DNA of 6,180 nt. Source: Belnapia sp. GTDB taxonomy: Bacteria; Pseudomonadota; Alphaproteobacteria; Acetobacterales; Acetobacteraceae. Positions 1 to 5,952 of this stretch are shown one piece after another. The translations under genes and the position numbers were made by a program. Under the pieces are notes generated by a model. The model was not told the DNA's origin, did not search any database, and saw nothing but the letters and a program-made list of their open reading frames with translations. The stretch covers positions 1-6,180 of the forward strand of contig JAQGIA010000515.1 in the NCBI GenBank assembly GCA_028291445.1, written 5' to 3'. The number at the start of each line of letters is the position of its first letter. The stretch's first letter is position 1.

Positions 1-579
1 AATGCCGCGGCGCAGACCAGCTTCATCCCGCTGCTGACGCTGGGCATCCCGGCCAATGCCGTGATGGCGCTGATGGTCGGCGCGCTGATCATCCAGGGCA
101 TCCAGCCTGGCCCCCGCATGGTGGAAGCCCAGCCGGACCTGTTCTGGGGCCTCATCGCCTCCATGTGGCTCGGCAACGTCATGCTGCTGGTCATCAACCT
201 GCCGATGATCGGCATGTGGGTGAAGCTGCTGCAGGTGCCCTACAAGTTCCTGTACCCGGCGATCCTGGTGTTCTGCTGCATCGGCTCCTACTCCATCAAC
301 AACAACGTCTTCGACGTGTACATGACCGTGCTCTTCGCGGTGTTCGGCTACATGTGCAACAAGATGCGGCTGGAGCCGGCGCCGATGCTGATCGGCTTCG
401 TGCTCGGGCCGATGATGGAGGAGCATCTGCGGCGCGCCATGCTGCTCTCGCGCGGCGATATCATGGTCTTCGTGCAGCGGCCGATCAGCGCCTCGATGCT
501 GGCCATCGGCTTCATCGCCCTGGCGGCGATGCTGCTGCCGAGCCTGCGCAAGGGGAAGGACGAGGCCCTCAGCGGCTGA
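1..579 (+). CDS. tctA: TctA-family tripartite tricarboxylate transporter permease, C-terminal part
   Basis: This is the last 192 codons of a gene that starts outside the window; the frame is open from base 1 and ends with TGA at 577-579. Family TctA proteins are about 500 residues, so roughly the C-terminal 40% is seen. TctA is the large inner-membrane permease of TTT systems, working with the small membrane subunit TctB and a periplasmic TctC binding protein to take up citrate or other carboxylates by ion symport. The visible part starts with the conserved stretch around QTSFIPLLTLGIPANAV (in-window residues 5-21), followed by IQGIQPGP (residues 32-39), both typical of the family. About five hydrophobic segments follow, around residues 20-34, 49-75, 83-103, 107-120 and 165-180, and the protein ends in a charged cytoplasmic-type tail (LRKGKDEALSG). 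The substrate cannot be told from this fragment. tctB and tctC, if present, would lie to the left. The family call is firm. Confidence 0.95.
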   Translation, partial: NAAAQTSFIPLLTLGIPANAVMALMVGALIIQGIQPGPRMVEAQPDLFWGLIASMWLGNVMLLVINLPMIGMWVKLLQVPYKFLYPAILVFCCIGSYSINNNVFDVYMTVLFAVFGYMCNKMRLEPAPMLIGFVLGPMMEEHLRRAMLLSRGDIMVFVQRPISASMLAIGFIALAAMLLPSLRKGKDEALSG

Positions 580-606
580 GGCCCCTCCCCCGCCATGTGC
601 CTATCG

Positions 607-640
607 AGCCGCCCCGGGTGACCGGGGCGGCTTTTCTTTT
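607..640 (+). terminator. Rho-independent terminator after tctA
   Basis: A perfect 11-bp stem (607-617 with 622-632, core GCCGCCCC/GGGGCGGC) closes a GTGA tetraloop and runs straight into a T-rich tail, TTTTCTTTT. It starts 27 bases after the tctA stop codon. It should end the tctA transcript and separate it from the SDR gene, so the SDR needs its own promoter or read-through. Confidence 0.93.
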
Positions 641-686
641 GCCGCGCGTCGTCCCAGGCTGCATGGGTTGCCTGGTGCGGCAGCAC

Positions 687-690
687 GGAG
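687..690 (+). promoter_or_regulatory. Ribosome binding site fixing the SDR start
   Basis: GGAG lies seven bases before the ATG at 698. It favours that ATG over a TTG at 668, which would add ten residues (PGAAARSSR-like) unrelated to the SDR fold, and over the second ATG at 704. Confidence 0.75.
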
Positions 691-697
691 TTCGCGC

Positions 698-1456
698 ATG
701 GACATGCAGTTGACCGGCAAGGTCGCCCTCGTCACCGGTGCCTCGGCCGGGATCGGCCGGACCATCGCCAGCATGCTGGCGGCCGAGGGCTGCCGCCTGG
801 TCATCCTGGGCCGGCGCCGGGCGCTGCTGGAAAGCCTCGCGGCGGAACTGCCGGCCAGCGCCGAGCCGCTGATCGTCACCGAGGACATCACCGACCCGAC
901 GGCGGCGGAGCGCATCCGCGACGCCGTGCTGGGCCGCTTCGGGCGTTGCGATATCCTGATCAACAACGCCGGCGGCAGCCGGCCGCAGCCGCCCGGATCG
1001 CTGGGCGAGGAGGCGGTCTGGATGGAGGCGATGGAGCTGAATTTCCACGCCGCCCGCCGCATCACCCATGCGCTGGTTCCGGCGATGCAGGCAGCGGGCT
1101 TCGGCCGCATCGTCAACCTGACCGGCCTCGACGAGCCGCATAGCGTGAACCCGGCCAATGCGCCGAACGGTGCCACCCACATCTGGGCCAAGGCGCTGTC
1201 GCGGCAAGTGGGCGGGCATGGGATCACGGTCAATTCCATCCCTCCCGGCCGCATCCGTTCGGAGCAGATCGACCTCCGGGTGATGCCGACCGAGGAGAGC
1301 CGTCGCGCCTGGGCCGAGAAGGAAGTCCCGGCCGGCTATATCGGCCAGCCGGCGGATCTGGCGGTGCTGGCGGTATTCCTCGCCTCGCCGCTGGCGCGCT
1401 ACATCACCGGGCAGGTCATCCATGTGGATGGCGGCACCCGGCGCTTCAGCCACTAG
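698..1456 (+). CDS. SDR-family NAD(P)-dependent oxidoreductase with non-canonical active site
   Basis: A 252-residue classical-length short-chain dehydrogenase/reductase, predicted to be a soluble Rossmann-fold enzyme using NAD(P)(H). The cofactor motif TGASAGIG is at residues 13-20, the structural NNAG at 89-92, the helix-4 Asn is probably N115, and the C-terminal TGQVIHVDGG at 237-246 is typical of FabG-like SDRs. Arginines after strand 2 (R39-R41) hint at NADP(H) preference. The active site is unusual. Where FabG has Ser in its ITIGS stretch this protein has IVNLTG (138-143), placing Gly or Thr there. The YxxxK motif reads HIWAK, with His161 in the Tyr position and Lys165 kept. VNSIPPGRI (178-186) replaces the usual VNxxxPGxI. 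From memory, a subgroup of SDRs shares this HxWxK/IPPGRI pattern, so it is probably a subfamily and not decay. The substrate is unknown. The stop is TAG; the next gene starts 74 bases on. Confidence 0.9.
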   Translation: MDMQLTGKVALVTGASAGIGRTIASMLAAEGCRLVILGRRRALLESLAAELPASAEPLIVTEDITDPTAAERIRDAVLGRFGRCDILINNAGGSRPQPPGSLGEEAVWMEAMELNFHAARRITHALVPAMQAAGFGRIVNLTGLDEPHSVNPANAPNGATHIWAKALSRQVGGHGITVNSIPPGRIRSEQIDLRVMPTEESRRAWAEKEVPAGYIGQPADLAVLAVFLASPLARYITGQVIHVDGGTRRFSH

Positions 1457-1477
1457 AGCCGGGACATGTCGCGCGGT

Positions 1478-1506
1478 GCCTGCGGTGCGGTGAGTTCGCC
1501 GCAGGC
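1478..1506 (+). other. Hairpin in the SDR-monooxygenase gap
   Basis: A perfect inverted repeat, GCCTGCGG (1478-1485) with CCGCAGGC (1499-1506), leaves a 13-base loop; a G-T wobble and one more G-C pair could extend the stem. No T tract follows, so it is not a normal intrinsic terminator. It ends just before the ribosome binding site of the next gene and could act as an mRNA processing or stability structure, or could be a chance feature of GC-rich DNA. Confidence 0.35.
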
Positions 1507-1530
1507 GATCGCGCTCAGGGAGAATGCCAG

Positions 1531-1854
1531 ATGTTCATCGCGATGAACCGATTCCGGGTCGCCCCCGGTGCCGAGGCCGAGTTCGAGCAGCTCTGGAAGT
1601 CGCGCGATTCGCAGCTGCATACGGTGCCCGGCTTCGTCGAATTCCACCTGCTGCGTGGCCCGACGAAGGAAGACCATACGCTCTATGCCTCGCATACCAC
1701 CTGGGCGGATAAGGCAGCCTTCGAGGGCTGGACGAAATCCGAGGCCTTCCGCCAGGCCCATCGCAATGCCGGCGGCGGCACCAAGCCGCTCTATCTCGGG
1801 CATCCCGAATTCGAGGGGTTCGAGCCGATCCAGACCTTGACGCCCCGCGCCTGA
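1531..1854 (+). CDS. ABM-fold (IsdG/HmuQ-like) putative heme-degrading monooxygenase
   Basis: A 107-residue protein of the antibiotic biosynthesis monooxygenase superfamily, a dimeric ferredoxin-like alpha+beta barrel fold. The family pattern is visible: FIAMNRFRVAPG at the N-terminus, an amphipathic helix with FEQLW (18-22), the strand PGFVEFHLLRG (33-43), and the helix around FEGWTKSEAFRQAH (64-77). N6, W67 and H77 fall at nearly the same positions as the Asn7, Trp67 and His77 that form the heme site of staphylococcal IsdG, with His as axial ligand. That makes heme cleavage, releasing iron in the cytoplasm, the best functional guess; a quinol or polyketide monooxygenase role is the alternative. 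GGGAG at 1518-1522 lies eight bases before the ATG. No heme uptake genes are in the window and I see no Irr or RirA-like operator. The length is normal for the family. A transcript shared with the SDR is possible. Confidence 0.85.
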   Translation: MFIAMNRFRVAPGAEAEFEQLWKSRDSQLHTVPGFVEFHLLRGPTKEDHTLYASHTTWADKAAFEGWTKSEAFRQAHRNAGGGTKPLYLGHPEFEGFEPIQTLTPRA

Positions 1855-1907
1855 CCGCCTGCGCCAGTGCGTGGCGCGGCGTACCGGCCTAGGCTGCGCT
1901 TTCGGTC

Positions 1908-1913
1908 GGAGGG
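1908..1913 (+). promoter_or_regulatory. Strong ribosome binding site for a 50-codon ORF
   Basis: GGAGGG lies six bases before the ATG at 1920. It is one of the best Shine-Dalgarno matches in the window and is the main reason to accept the short ORF that follows as a gene. Confidence 0.7.
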
Positions 1914-1919
1914 CGGCAC

Positions 1920-2072
1920 ATGCTGGTCAGGATGGTCTTGGTGGTGGCAGGGCTGCTCGCCGCGGTGCTGGTCGGGCGGGAGGCGCCGAATTTCTTGGTG
2001 GTGGAAGGAATGCTCGGCATCGGCATCATCGCCGCGGTGGCGCTCGCCCTGGCGCTGCTGCAGAAGCGCTAG
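1920..2072 (+). CDS. Small two-helix membrane protein, function unknown
   Basis: This is a 50-residue ORF with ATG start and TAG stop. The protein reads as a hydrophobic segment (about residues 5-18, VVAGLLAAVLV-like), a short polar turn (GREAPNF, residues 19-25), a second hydrophobic segment (about residues 31-47, rich in Gly, Ile, Ala and Leu), and a basic end, QKR. This predicts a helical hairpin in the inner membrane with a short loop. I do not recognise a family. Support comes from the strong GGAGGG site, the fully consistent membrane-protein composition and the absence of competing genes. It follows the monooxygenase gene by 65 bases on the same strand and could be co-transcribed. It converges with the diguanylate cyclase gene with only 18 bases between the stops, and no terminator hairpin is visible there. 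Confidence 0.7.
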   Translation: MLVRMVLVVAGLLAAVLVGREAPNFLVVEGMLGIGIIAAVALALALLQKR

Positions 2073-2090
2073 GCGGCGACCGCAAATCCC

Positions 2091-3872
2091 TTACTCGGCA
2101 GAAGCGGACCGCACGACCTCGAGCTTCGGCAAGGACAGCGCCGCCGAGCGCGCGGTCGAGGCCACCACCCTGTTGCGGCCTGCGCGCTTCGCGTCATAGA
2201 GGGCCGCATCGGCGGCTTTCAGGGCATCCGACAGCCGCAGCGCCGATTGCGGCACCGAGGCCACGCCGATGGAGACGGTCACCGGCGGCAGCGGGATGCT
2301 CCCCGAACTCCGCGCCGCCGAAACGCTGAGATCGGCGATGGCCCGGCGGATGACGTCGGCCCGCTCCACCGCCTGCTCGATATCGGCACCGGGCAGCAGC
2401 ACCGCCAATTCCTCGCCGCCGTAGCGGCAGGCGACGTCGCTGCGGCGTAGCTGATCGATGAGCAAGGTGCCGACCGCATGCAGCACCGCATCGCCGGTCG
2501 CATGCCCCTGGGTGTCGTTGATCGATTTGAAGTGATCCAGATCCAGCATCAGCACGGCGACCGGCTGGCCGTCACGGGCGACCTGCGCCTCGATCTGCGG
2601 CATCACCTCCTCGAGGAAGCGCCGGTTGTGCAGACCGGTCAGCGCATCGCGCAGGGCCTGGCCGCGCAGCCTTTCGCGCAGGGCCTGGTTCGCCAGCGCC
2701 AGCGATACGCTGTCCCCCAGGGCGGTGGCGAGCGCGGTCTGGTCCGCGGTCGGCGCCGGCGAGTTCGGCCCGAAGGCGATGCGGAGCACGCCCTGGACTT
2801 CGCCACGGGCCGCCATCGGCACGCAGAGACCATTGCCCGTCGCCGCGCAGGCGACACAGCCCAGCCCACCGCCGGCCGCGGATGCATCGCCATGATGCGG
2901 CCGCCCCCGCTTGAGGGCCCAGCATTCCGAAGGCGCAAAATGGTCAGGCGGCTCGCAGGAGGCCGGTGCCGCGCCGCTGTCGTTGCCTTTCCAGGACGCC
3001 GCCAGATCGAGCCGGTCCCGCGAGTTGTTGAAGGCGAAAAGCCATCCGGACAGGCCCGGCAGCAGGCGCTTCGCGGCATGGGCGACCACGGCGCGGACGT
3101 CGCGCGCCTCGACGCCGCTTTGCAGCAGCTCGCTCATCTCCACCAGGGCCGCCAATTCCTGGCCGCGCCGATGCGAGGCGTTGCTGGCGACATCCGCGGC
3201 CTGCTGGCGCCGCCGGATGATCCGGTGCGCCACCCATAGGGCGACGATGGAGGTCAGGGTGCCGATGATGACCAGGATGACGACGGTCGTCTGCCGCCAT
3301 CCCAGGGCCGCACGCCAGGCGGCGATCTTGTCCTCGCGATCGGCGACGAATACGCCGACGAGCCGGCGGATGTCGTCCGTGGCGCGCTTGCCCTCCCCCG
3401 CCTGGGTGCCGCGGACCGCCCCCTCCACGCCACCGGTGGCGAAATGCTCGATGCGCCGGGCCCTGGTGCGGATAGCGACTTCCAGCGCATCCGTGAGTGA
3501 CGATTGGCCCAGCGCATTGAGGCCGCGGTCGATCATGGCAACCGATTTCTCGCGCTCCGTCTGGAAGAATTTGAGCGCGGTGAAGTAATCCGCCAGTTGA
3601 TCCTGCTTGCCGCTCAACAGGAAGCCGCGCGACGAGCTTTCGAGATCGACGGCCGCCTGCAGGATCCGCCGGGCGTCGTCCCGTTCGGTCATCGCATTCT
3701 GGACCTGGGCATCGATGCGCCGCGCCTCGACATAGCCCCAACTTGCCGCCGCGGCCCCCAAGGCAAGAATGGCGCAGAGGACGGGGACGACCCAGCGCCA
3801 TTCACGGAGGCCGGAGTCTAGGGCATCTGCTCGGTCCGAATCGGGAGGCGCCGCTGCATCGGTACGAAACAT
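2091..3872 (-). CDS. Membrane-bound diguanylate cyclase (CHASE3-GAF-GGDEF)
   Basis: A 593-residue signalling protein that should make cyclic di-GMP from two GTP. Order of parts: a short cytoplasmic N-terminus, TM1 (about 27-47), a periplasmic CHASE3-type sensor (about 50-190, with the ESSSRGFLLSG stretch at 78-88 typical of CHASE3), TM2 (about 195-214), a linker helix, a GAF domain (about 236-395) and a GGDEF domain (about 405-570). The catalytic loop is GGEEL (485-489), an active-type signature. DALTGLHNRR (409-418) and DLDHFKSIND (444-453) are the usual metal- and GTP-binding stretches. RRSD (476-479), five residues before the loop, is an intact I-site for product inhibition. No EAL or HD-GYP domain is present, so synthesis is the expected role. 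The GAF part has five cysteines (306, 317, 339, 342, 350). The start at 3872 is preceded by no good Shine-Dalgarno sequence, but TM1 requires a start in this region. The gene is monocistronic and converges with the small membrane protein gene. Confidence 0.95.
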   Translation of the reverse strand: MFRTDAAAPPDSDRADALDSGLREWRWVVPVLCAILALGAAAASWGYVEARRIDAQVQNAMTERDDARRILQAAVDLESSSRGFLLSGKQDQLADYFTALKFFQTEREKSVAMIDRGLNALGQSSLTDALEVAIRTRARRIEHFATGGVEGAVRGTQAGEGKRATDDIRRLVGVFVADREDKIAAWRAALGWRQTTVVILVIIGTLTSIVALWVAHRIIRRRQQAADVASNASHRRGQELAALVEMSELLQSGVEARDVRAVVAHAAKRLLPGLSGWLFAFNNSRDRLDLAASWKGNDSGAAPASCEPPDHFAPSECWALKRGRPHHGDASAAGGGLGCVACAATGNGLCVPMAARGEVQGVLRIAFGPNSPAPTADQTALATALGDSVSLALANQALRERLRGQALRDALTGLHNRRFLEEVMPQIEAQVARDGQPVAVLMLDLDHFKSINDTQGHATGDAVLHAVGTLLIDQLRRSDVACRYGGEELAVLLPGADIEQAVERADVIRRAIADLSVSAARSSGSIPLPPVTVSIGVASVPQSALRLSDALKAADAALYDAKRAGRNRVVASTARSAALSLPKLEVVRSASAE

Positions 3873-3910
3873 GATCGAAAACCCGTCGCTGCTTGGGCGA
3901 GCGTCTAGCC

Positions 3911-3950
3911 GAAAAAGATCAAATTAGCGATATTAATGAAAGGTAATACA
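3911..3950 (-). promoter_or_regulatory. AT-rich patch, probable promoter region of the cyclase gene
   Basis: In otherwise very GC-rich DNA this 40-base stretch is dominated by A and T (AAATTAGCGATATTAATGAA on the plus strand). It lies 40-80 bases before the cyclase start codon, where a promoter or a binding site for a regulator would be expected. I could not fix a convincing -35/-10 pair on either strand. The rest of the 264-base gap (3873-4136) holds hairpins near the lipoprotein stop and no ORF that I would call a gene. Confidence 0.4.
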
Positions 3951-4058
3951 GCCGTGGGTTGCTAAAACGGCCGGAGCCAGCGGCAAGCCGGTCCTGGCCG
4001 TACAAGCGGCAAGCCGATCTCCGACAGTCCACCGCTGGGGTCTTCACCAAAGGCCAAA

Positions 4059-4083
4059 CTGGATCGGCAGCGGACCGATCCAG
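4059..4083 (-). terminator. Hairpin, possible terminator of the lipoprotein gene
   Basis: CTGGATCGG (4059-4067) pairs perfectly with CCGATCCAG (4075-4083) around a seven-base loop. Read on the minus strand, it lies 54 bases past the lipoprotein stop and is followed by TTTGGCCTTTGG, an interrupted and weak T tract. A second, GC-rich inverted repeat, CGCCGG-GCCT-CCGGCG (4101-4116), lies between it and the stop. A Rho-independent terminator is plausible but the tail is poor. Confidence 0.45.
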
Positions 4084-4136
4084 CCCGCCGGCTACCGCTT
4101 CGCCGGGCCTCCGGCGATGCGGTCCAGGCCCCTGGG

Positions 4137-4370
4137 TTATCGCGTCCCTGCCCGGCCCGGTTGGTTGCCGCTGCCCACGCCGCCCGCACCACCGGGCTGC
4201 ATCGGCGTCGGCACGCCGCCACCGGTCGCGCTGCTGTTCACCGAGCCCGTCGGCGAGGCGGCGGAGGGGACCATCGGCTCGCCGGGCGGCCCGGAACGGC
4301 GCGGGCCCGACACGTCGCAGGCGGCCAAGGCAAGCAGCATGGTCGAGGCGACGGCAATGCGCATCTTCAT
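4137..4370 (-). CDS. Small Pro/Gly/Ser-rich lipoprotein
   Basis: This is a 77-residue ORF. It begins with a lipoprotein signal peptide: MKMR, a hydrophobic stretch (residues 5-17), and the lipobox LAAC (15-18), so Cys18 should be lipidated after cleavage by signal peptidase II. The residue after the cysteine is Asp, which in E. coli tends to keep lipoproteins in the inner membrane; whether that rule holds here is not known. The mature part (about 60 residues) is low-complexity, rich in Pro, Gly, Ser and Ala, with no cysteine and no recognisable domain, and is probably disordered. AGGGA (4379-4383) lies eight bases before the ATG. It lies 79 bases downstream of ldhA on the same strand, so it may share that transcript. 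Function is unknown. The longer antisense and overlapping frames here lack any such coherent features. Confidence 0.75.
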   Translation of the reverse strand: MKMRIAVASTMLLALAACDVSGPRRSGPPGEPMVPSAASPTGSVNSSATGGGVPTPMQPGGAGGVGSGNQPGRAGTR

Positions 4371-4449
4371 CGTGAGCGTCCCTGTTGCAACATGTCGGCA
4401 ACGACGATGCTGCGGCCCGGTTGCCTTGGCGGGATGGCGAGATGCCGCG

Positions 4450-5448
4450 TCAGGCCCGGCTGCCCGGGACCTCGTGCAAGGCGTGTCCGGTGGCTTCGAA
4501 GGTCGCGATATTGGCCAGGGTCGTCGCTGCGATCGCCGTCAGCGCCTCGGTGGTGAAGAAGCCCTGGTGGCCGGTGATCAGCACGTTGGGGAAGGTCAGC
4601 AACCGGGCGAAGATGTCGTCCGGGATCATCCGGTCCGACCTGTCCTCGAAGAACAGCGCCGCCTCCTCCTCATAGACGTCGAGCCCGAGATGGCCGATCG
4701 AGCCGTCCTTCAGCCCGGCGATGGCCGCCGCCGTATCGATGATCGCACCGCGGCTGGTATTCAGCAGCATCACTCCCTTGCGCATCCGGGCGATGGCGGC
4801 GGCGTCGATCAGGTGGCGCGTCTCCGGCGTCAGCGGGCAATGCAGCGTCAGGATATCCGCCGCCGCCAGCACCTCCGGCAAGGCGAGGTAGCGGACACCC
4901 AGGCCGGCGAGGGCCGGATCGGGCTGCGGATCATGCGCCACGATCCGGCAGCCGAAGCCCAGCATGATGCGGATCACCGCCGCGCCGATCTGCCCGGTGC
5001 CGACCACCCCGACCACCCGTCCACGCAGGTTGAAGCCCAGCAGGCCGTCGAGTGAGAAATTCCCCTCCCGAACCCGGACCCAGGCGCGGTGGATATTGCG
5101 GTTCAGGGCGAGGATCATCGCCACCGTGTGTTCCGCGACCGCATCCGGCGAATAGCCGGGCACCCGGGCGACCACGATTCCGCATCGCCGTGCCGCATCC
5201 AGGTCGACGTTGTTGAAGCCCGCGGAGCGCAGCGCGACCAGCCCGATGCCGAGCCGTTGGAATTCGGCCAGCACCGCCGCATCCACCTGGTCGTTGACGA
5301 AGGCGCAGACCGCACCGGCACCTTTCGCCAGGATCGCGGTCTCGGCGCTCAGCCGTGGGTCCAGGAACCGCAGCCGGTGCTTGCCGGCGGCCGCGGCGCC
5401 GAGGAATTGCCGGTCGTAGGACTTGCTGCTGAAAACCGCGACGTCCAT
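4450..5448 (-). CDS. ldhA: D-lactate dehydrogenase (E. coli LdhA type)
   Basis: A 332-residue D-2-hydroxyacid dehydrogenase, close in length to E. coli LdhA (329 residues). It should reduce pyruvate to D-lactate with NADH in the cytoplasm, or run the reverse reaction. The Rossmann motif GTGQIG is at 150-155, and Asp173 at the end of the next strand fits NAD over NADP. The catalytic set is Arg233 (in NTSRG), Glu262 and His294 (in TGHQGF), matching Arg235, Glu264 and His296 of the E. coli enzyme. GLDVYEEEAALFFEDRS (255-271) and NFSLDGLLGFNL (130-141) are characteristic of the LdhA subgroup and set it apart from general phosphoglycerate or glyoxylate dehydrogenases. AGGAG (minus strand, 5455-5459) is six bases before the ATG. 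The lipoprotein gene follows it. In an aerobic relative, a broader 2-ketoacid reductase role is possible. Confidence 0.93.
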   Translation of the reverse strand: MDVAVFSSKSYDRQFLGAAAAGKHRLRFLDPRLSAETAILAKGAGAVCAFVNDQVDAAVLAEFQRLGIGLVALRSAGFNNVDLDAARRCGIVVARVPGYSPDAVAEHTVAMILALNRNIHRAWVRVREGNFSLDGLLGFNLRGRVVGVVGTGQIGAAVIRIMLGFGCRIVAHDPQPDPALAGLGVRYLALPEVLAAADILTLHCPLTPETRHLIDAAAIARMRKGVMLLNTSRGAIIDTAAAIAGLKDGSIGHLGLDVYEEEAALFFEDRSDRMIPDDIFARLLTFPNVLITGHQGFFTTEALTAIAATTLANIATFEATGHALHEVPGSRA

Positions 5449-5534
5449 GGGTGGCTCCTGCTGCTGGCACCGTGCAGCGTCCTGCCATCAAGGTGTATAC
5501 GCGGCAAGTTAGCCTCGCGCTCCGCCGTCGCCGG

Positions 5535-5878
5535 CATCGCCGCCTCGATCAGGGCCGGCAGGCTGGGAAAACCGACCGGCCTGGCGTGATCATCGTCGCA
5601 GCCGGCCGCCAGGGTCTTCTCGTGGTCGCCGGCCATGGCATGCGCCGTCAGCGCGTTGATCGGAATGCCCCGCGCCGCGGCATGTTCGCGCAGGGTGCGC
5701 TGCCGTCCAGCCACCCATCTCCGGCAGGTTCATGTCGAGCAGGATGACGTCGAGCCGCTCGGCGATGGCGGAAGCGACGCCCTGCTGCCCGTCATGGGCG
5801 AGGCCGCGGCAGCCGGCGCGACAGGAATTCCCAGAGTTCCTCGTGGTCTTCGACATCCGTCAATCCGGTGATGCGGGT
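5535..5878 (-). pseudogene. Broken CheY-like response regulator receiver domain
   Basis: Three minus-strand pieces in three different frames add up to one receiver domain. Piece 1 (about 5878-5815) reads TRITGLTDVEDHEELWEFLS, resembling the N-terminal strand and acidic pair, but with a damaged first strand. Piece 2 (about 5797-5707) reads HDGQQGVASAIAERL and then DVILLDMNLPEMGGW, including the phospho-acceptor Asp at 5734-5736. Piece 3 (about 5700-5535) reads TLREHAAARGIPINALTAHAM and onward through CDDDHARPV to LIEAAM; the switch Thr is kept, but the conserved Lys of KPV is Arg. Each join needs a net +1 frame change. No start codon is evident: the first piece meets an in-frame TGA at 5903-5905. 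No stop follows the receiver end before ldhA. Loss of the Lys and the degraded first strand argue for real decay over simple sequencing error, though errors could explain part of it. It looks like a stand-alone receiver or the tail of a lost hybrid kinase. Confidence 0.8.
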
Positions 5879-5910
5879 GGAGCGGCGTCGCGAGGCGGGC
5901 GATCACCGTG

Positions 5911-5952
5911 CCGCGGAGGGCGCCGCGGAGGGCGCCGCGGAGGGCGCCGCGG
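5911..5952. repeat. 12-bp tandem repeat, 3.5 copies
   Basis: CCGCGGAGGGCG is repeated exactly at 5911-5922, 5923-5934 and 5935-5946, followed by a half copy, CCGCGG (5947-5952). The unit length is a multiple of three, so a coding frame would survive copy-number change, giving Ala-Ala-Glu-Gly repeats on plus or Gly-Ala-Leu-Arg repeats on minus. No convincing gene covers it. It lies 33 bases beyond the receiver remnant and probably arose by slippage. Confidence 0.9.

Noticed and set aside
569..1453. Long minus-strand open frame opposite the SDR gene (294 codons)
   Set aside because: It is rich in Arg, Gly and His with no domain, runs antisense to a clear SDR and covers the tctA terminator; GC-rich third positions create such mirror frames.
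2478..3239. Long plus-strand open frame opposite the cyclase gene (253 codons)
   Set aside because: It is antisense to a protein with clear CHASE3, GAF and GGDEF parts and has no recognisable motif of its own.
3919..4401. Minus-strand open frame of 160 codons overlapping the lipoprotein gene in another frame
   Set aside because: It has no signal peptide or domain, while the overlapping 77-codon frame has a lipobox and a good ribosome binding site.
4117..5055. Plus-strand open frame of 312 codons across the lipoprotein and ldhA genes
   Set aside because: It spans two well-supported minus-strand genes and their gap, and its composition is typical of an antisense shadow.
5490..5510. GTATAC-containing stretch as a -10 box for ldhA
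   Set aside because: No acceptable -35 element lies at 16-18 bases, and the hexamer is short enough to occur by chance.
5911..5952. Tandem repeat as a CRISPR array
   Set aside because: The unit is 12 bases, directly adjoining with no spacers.
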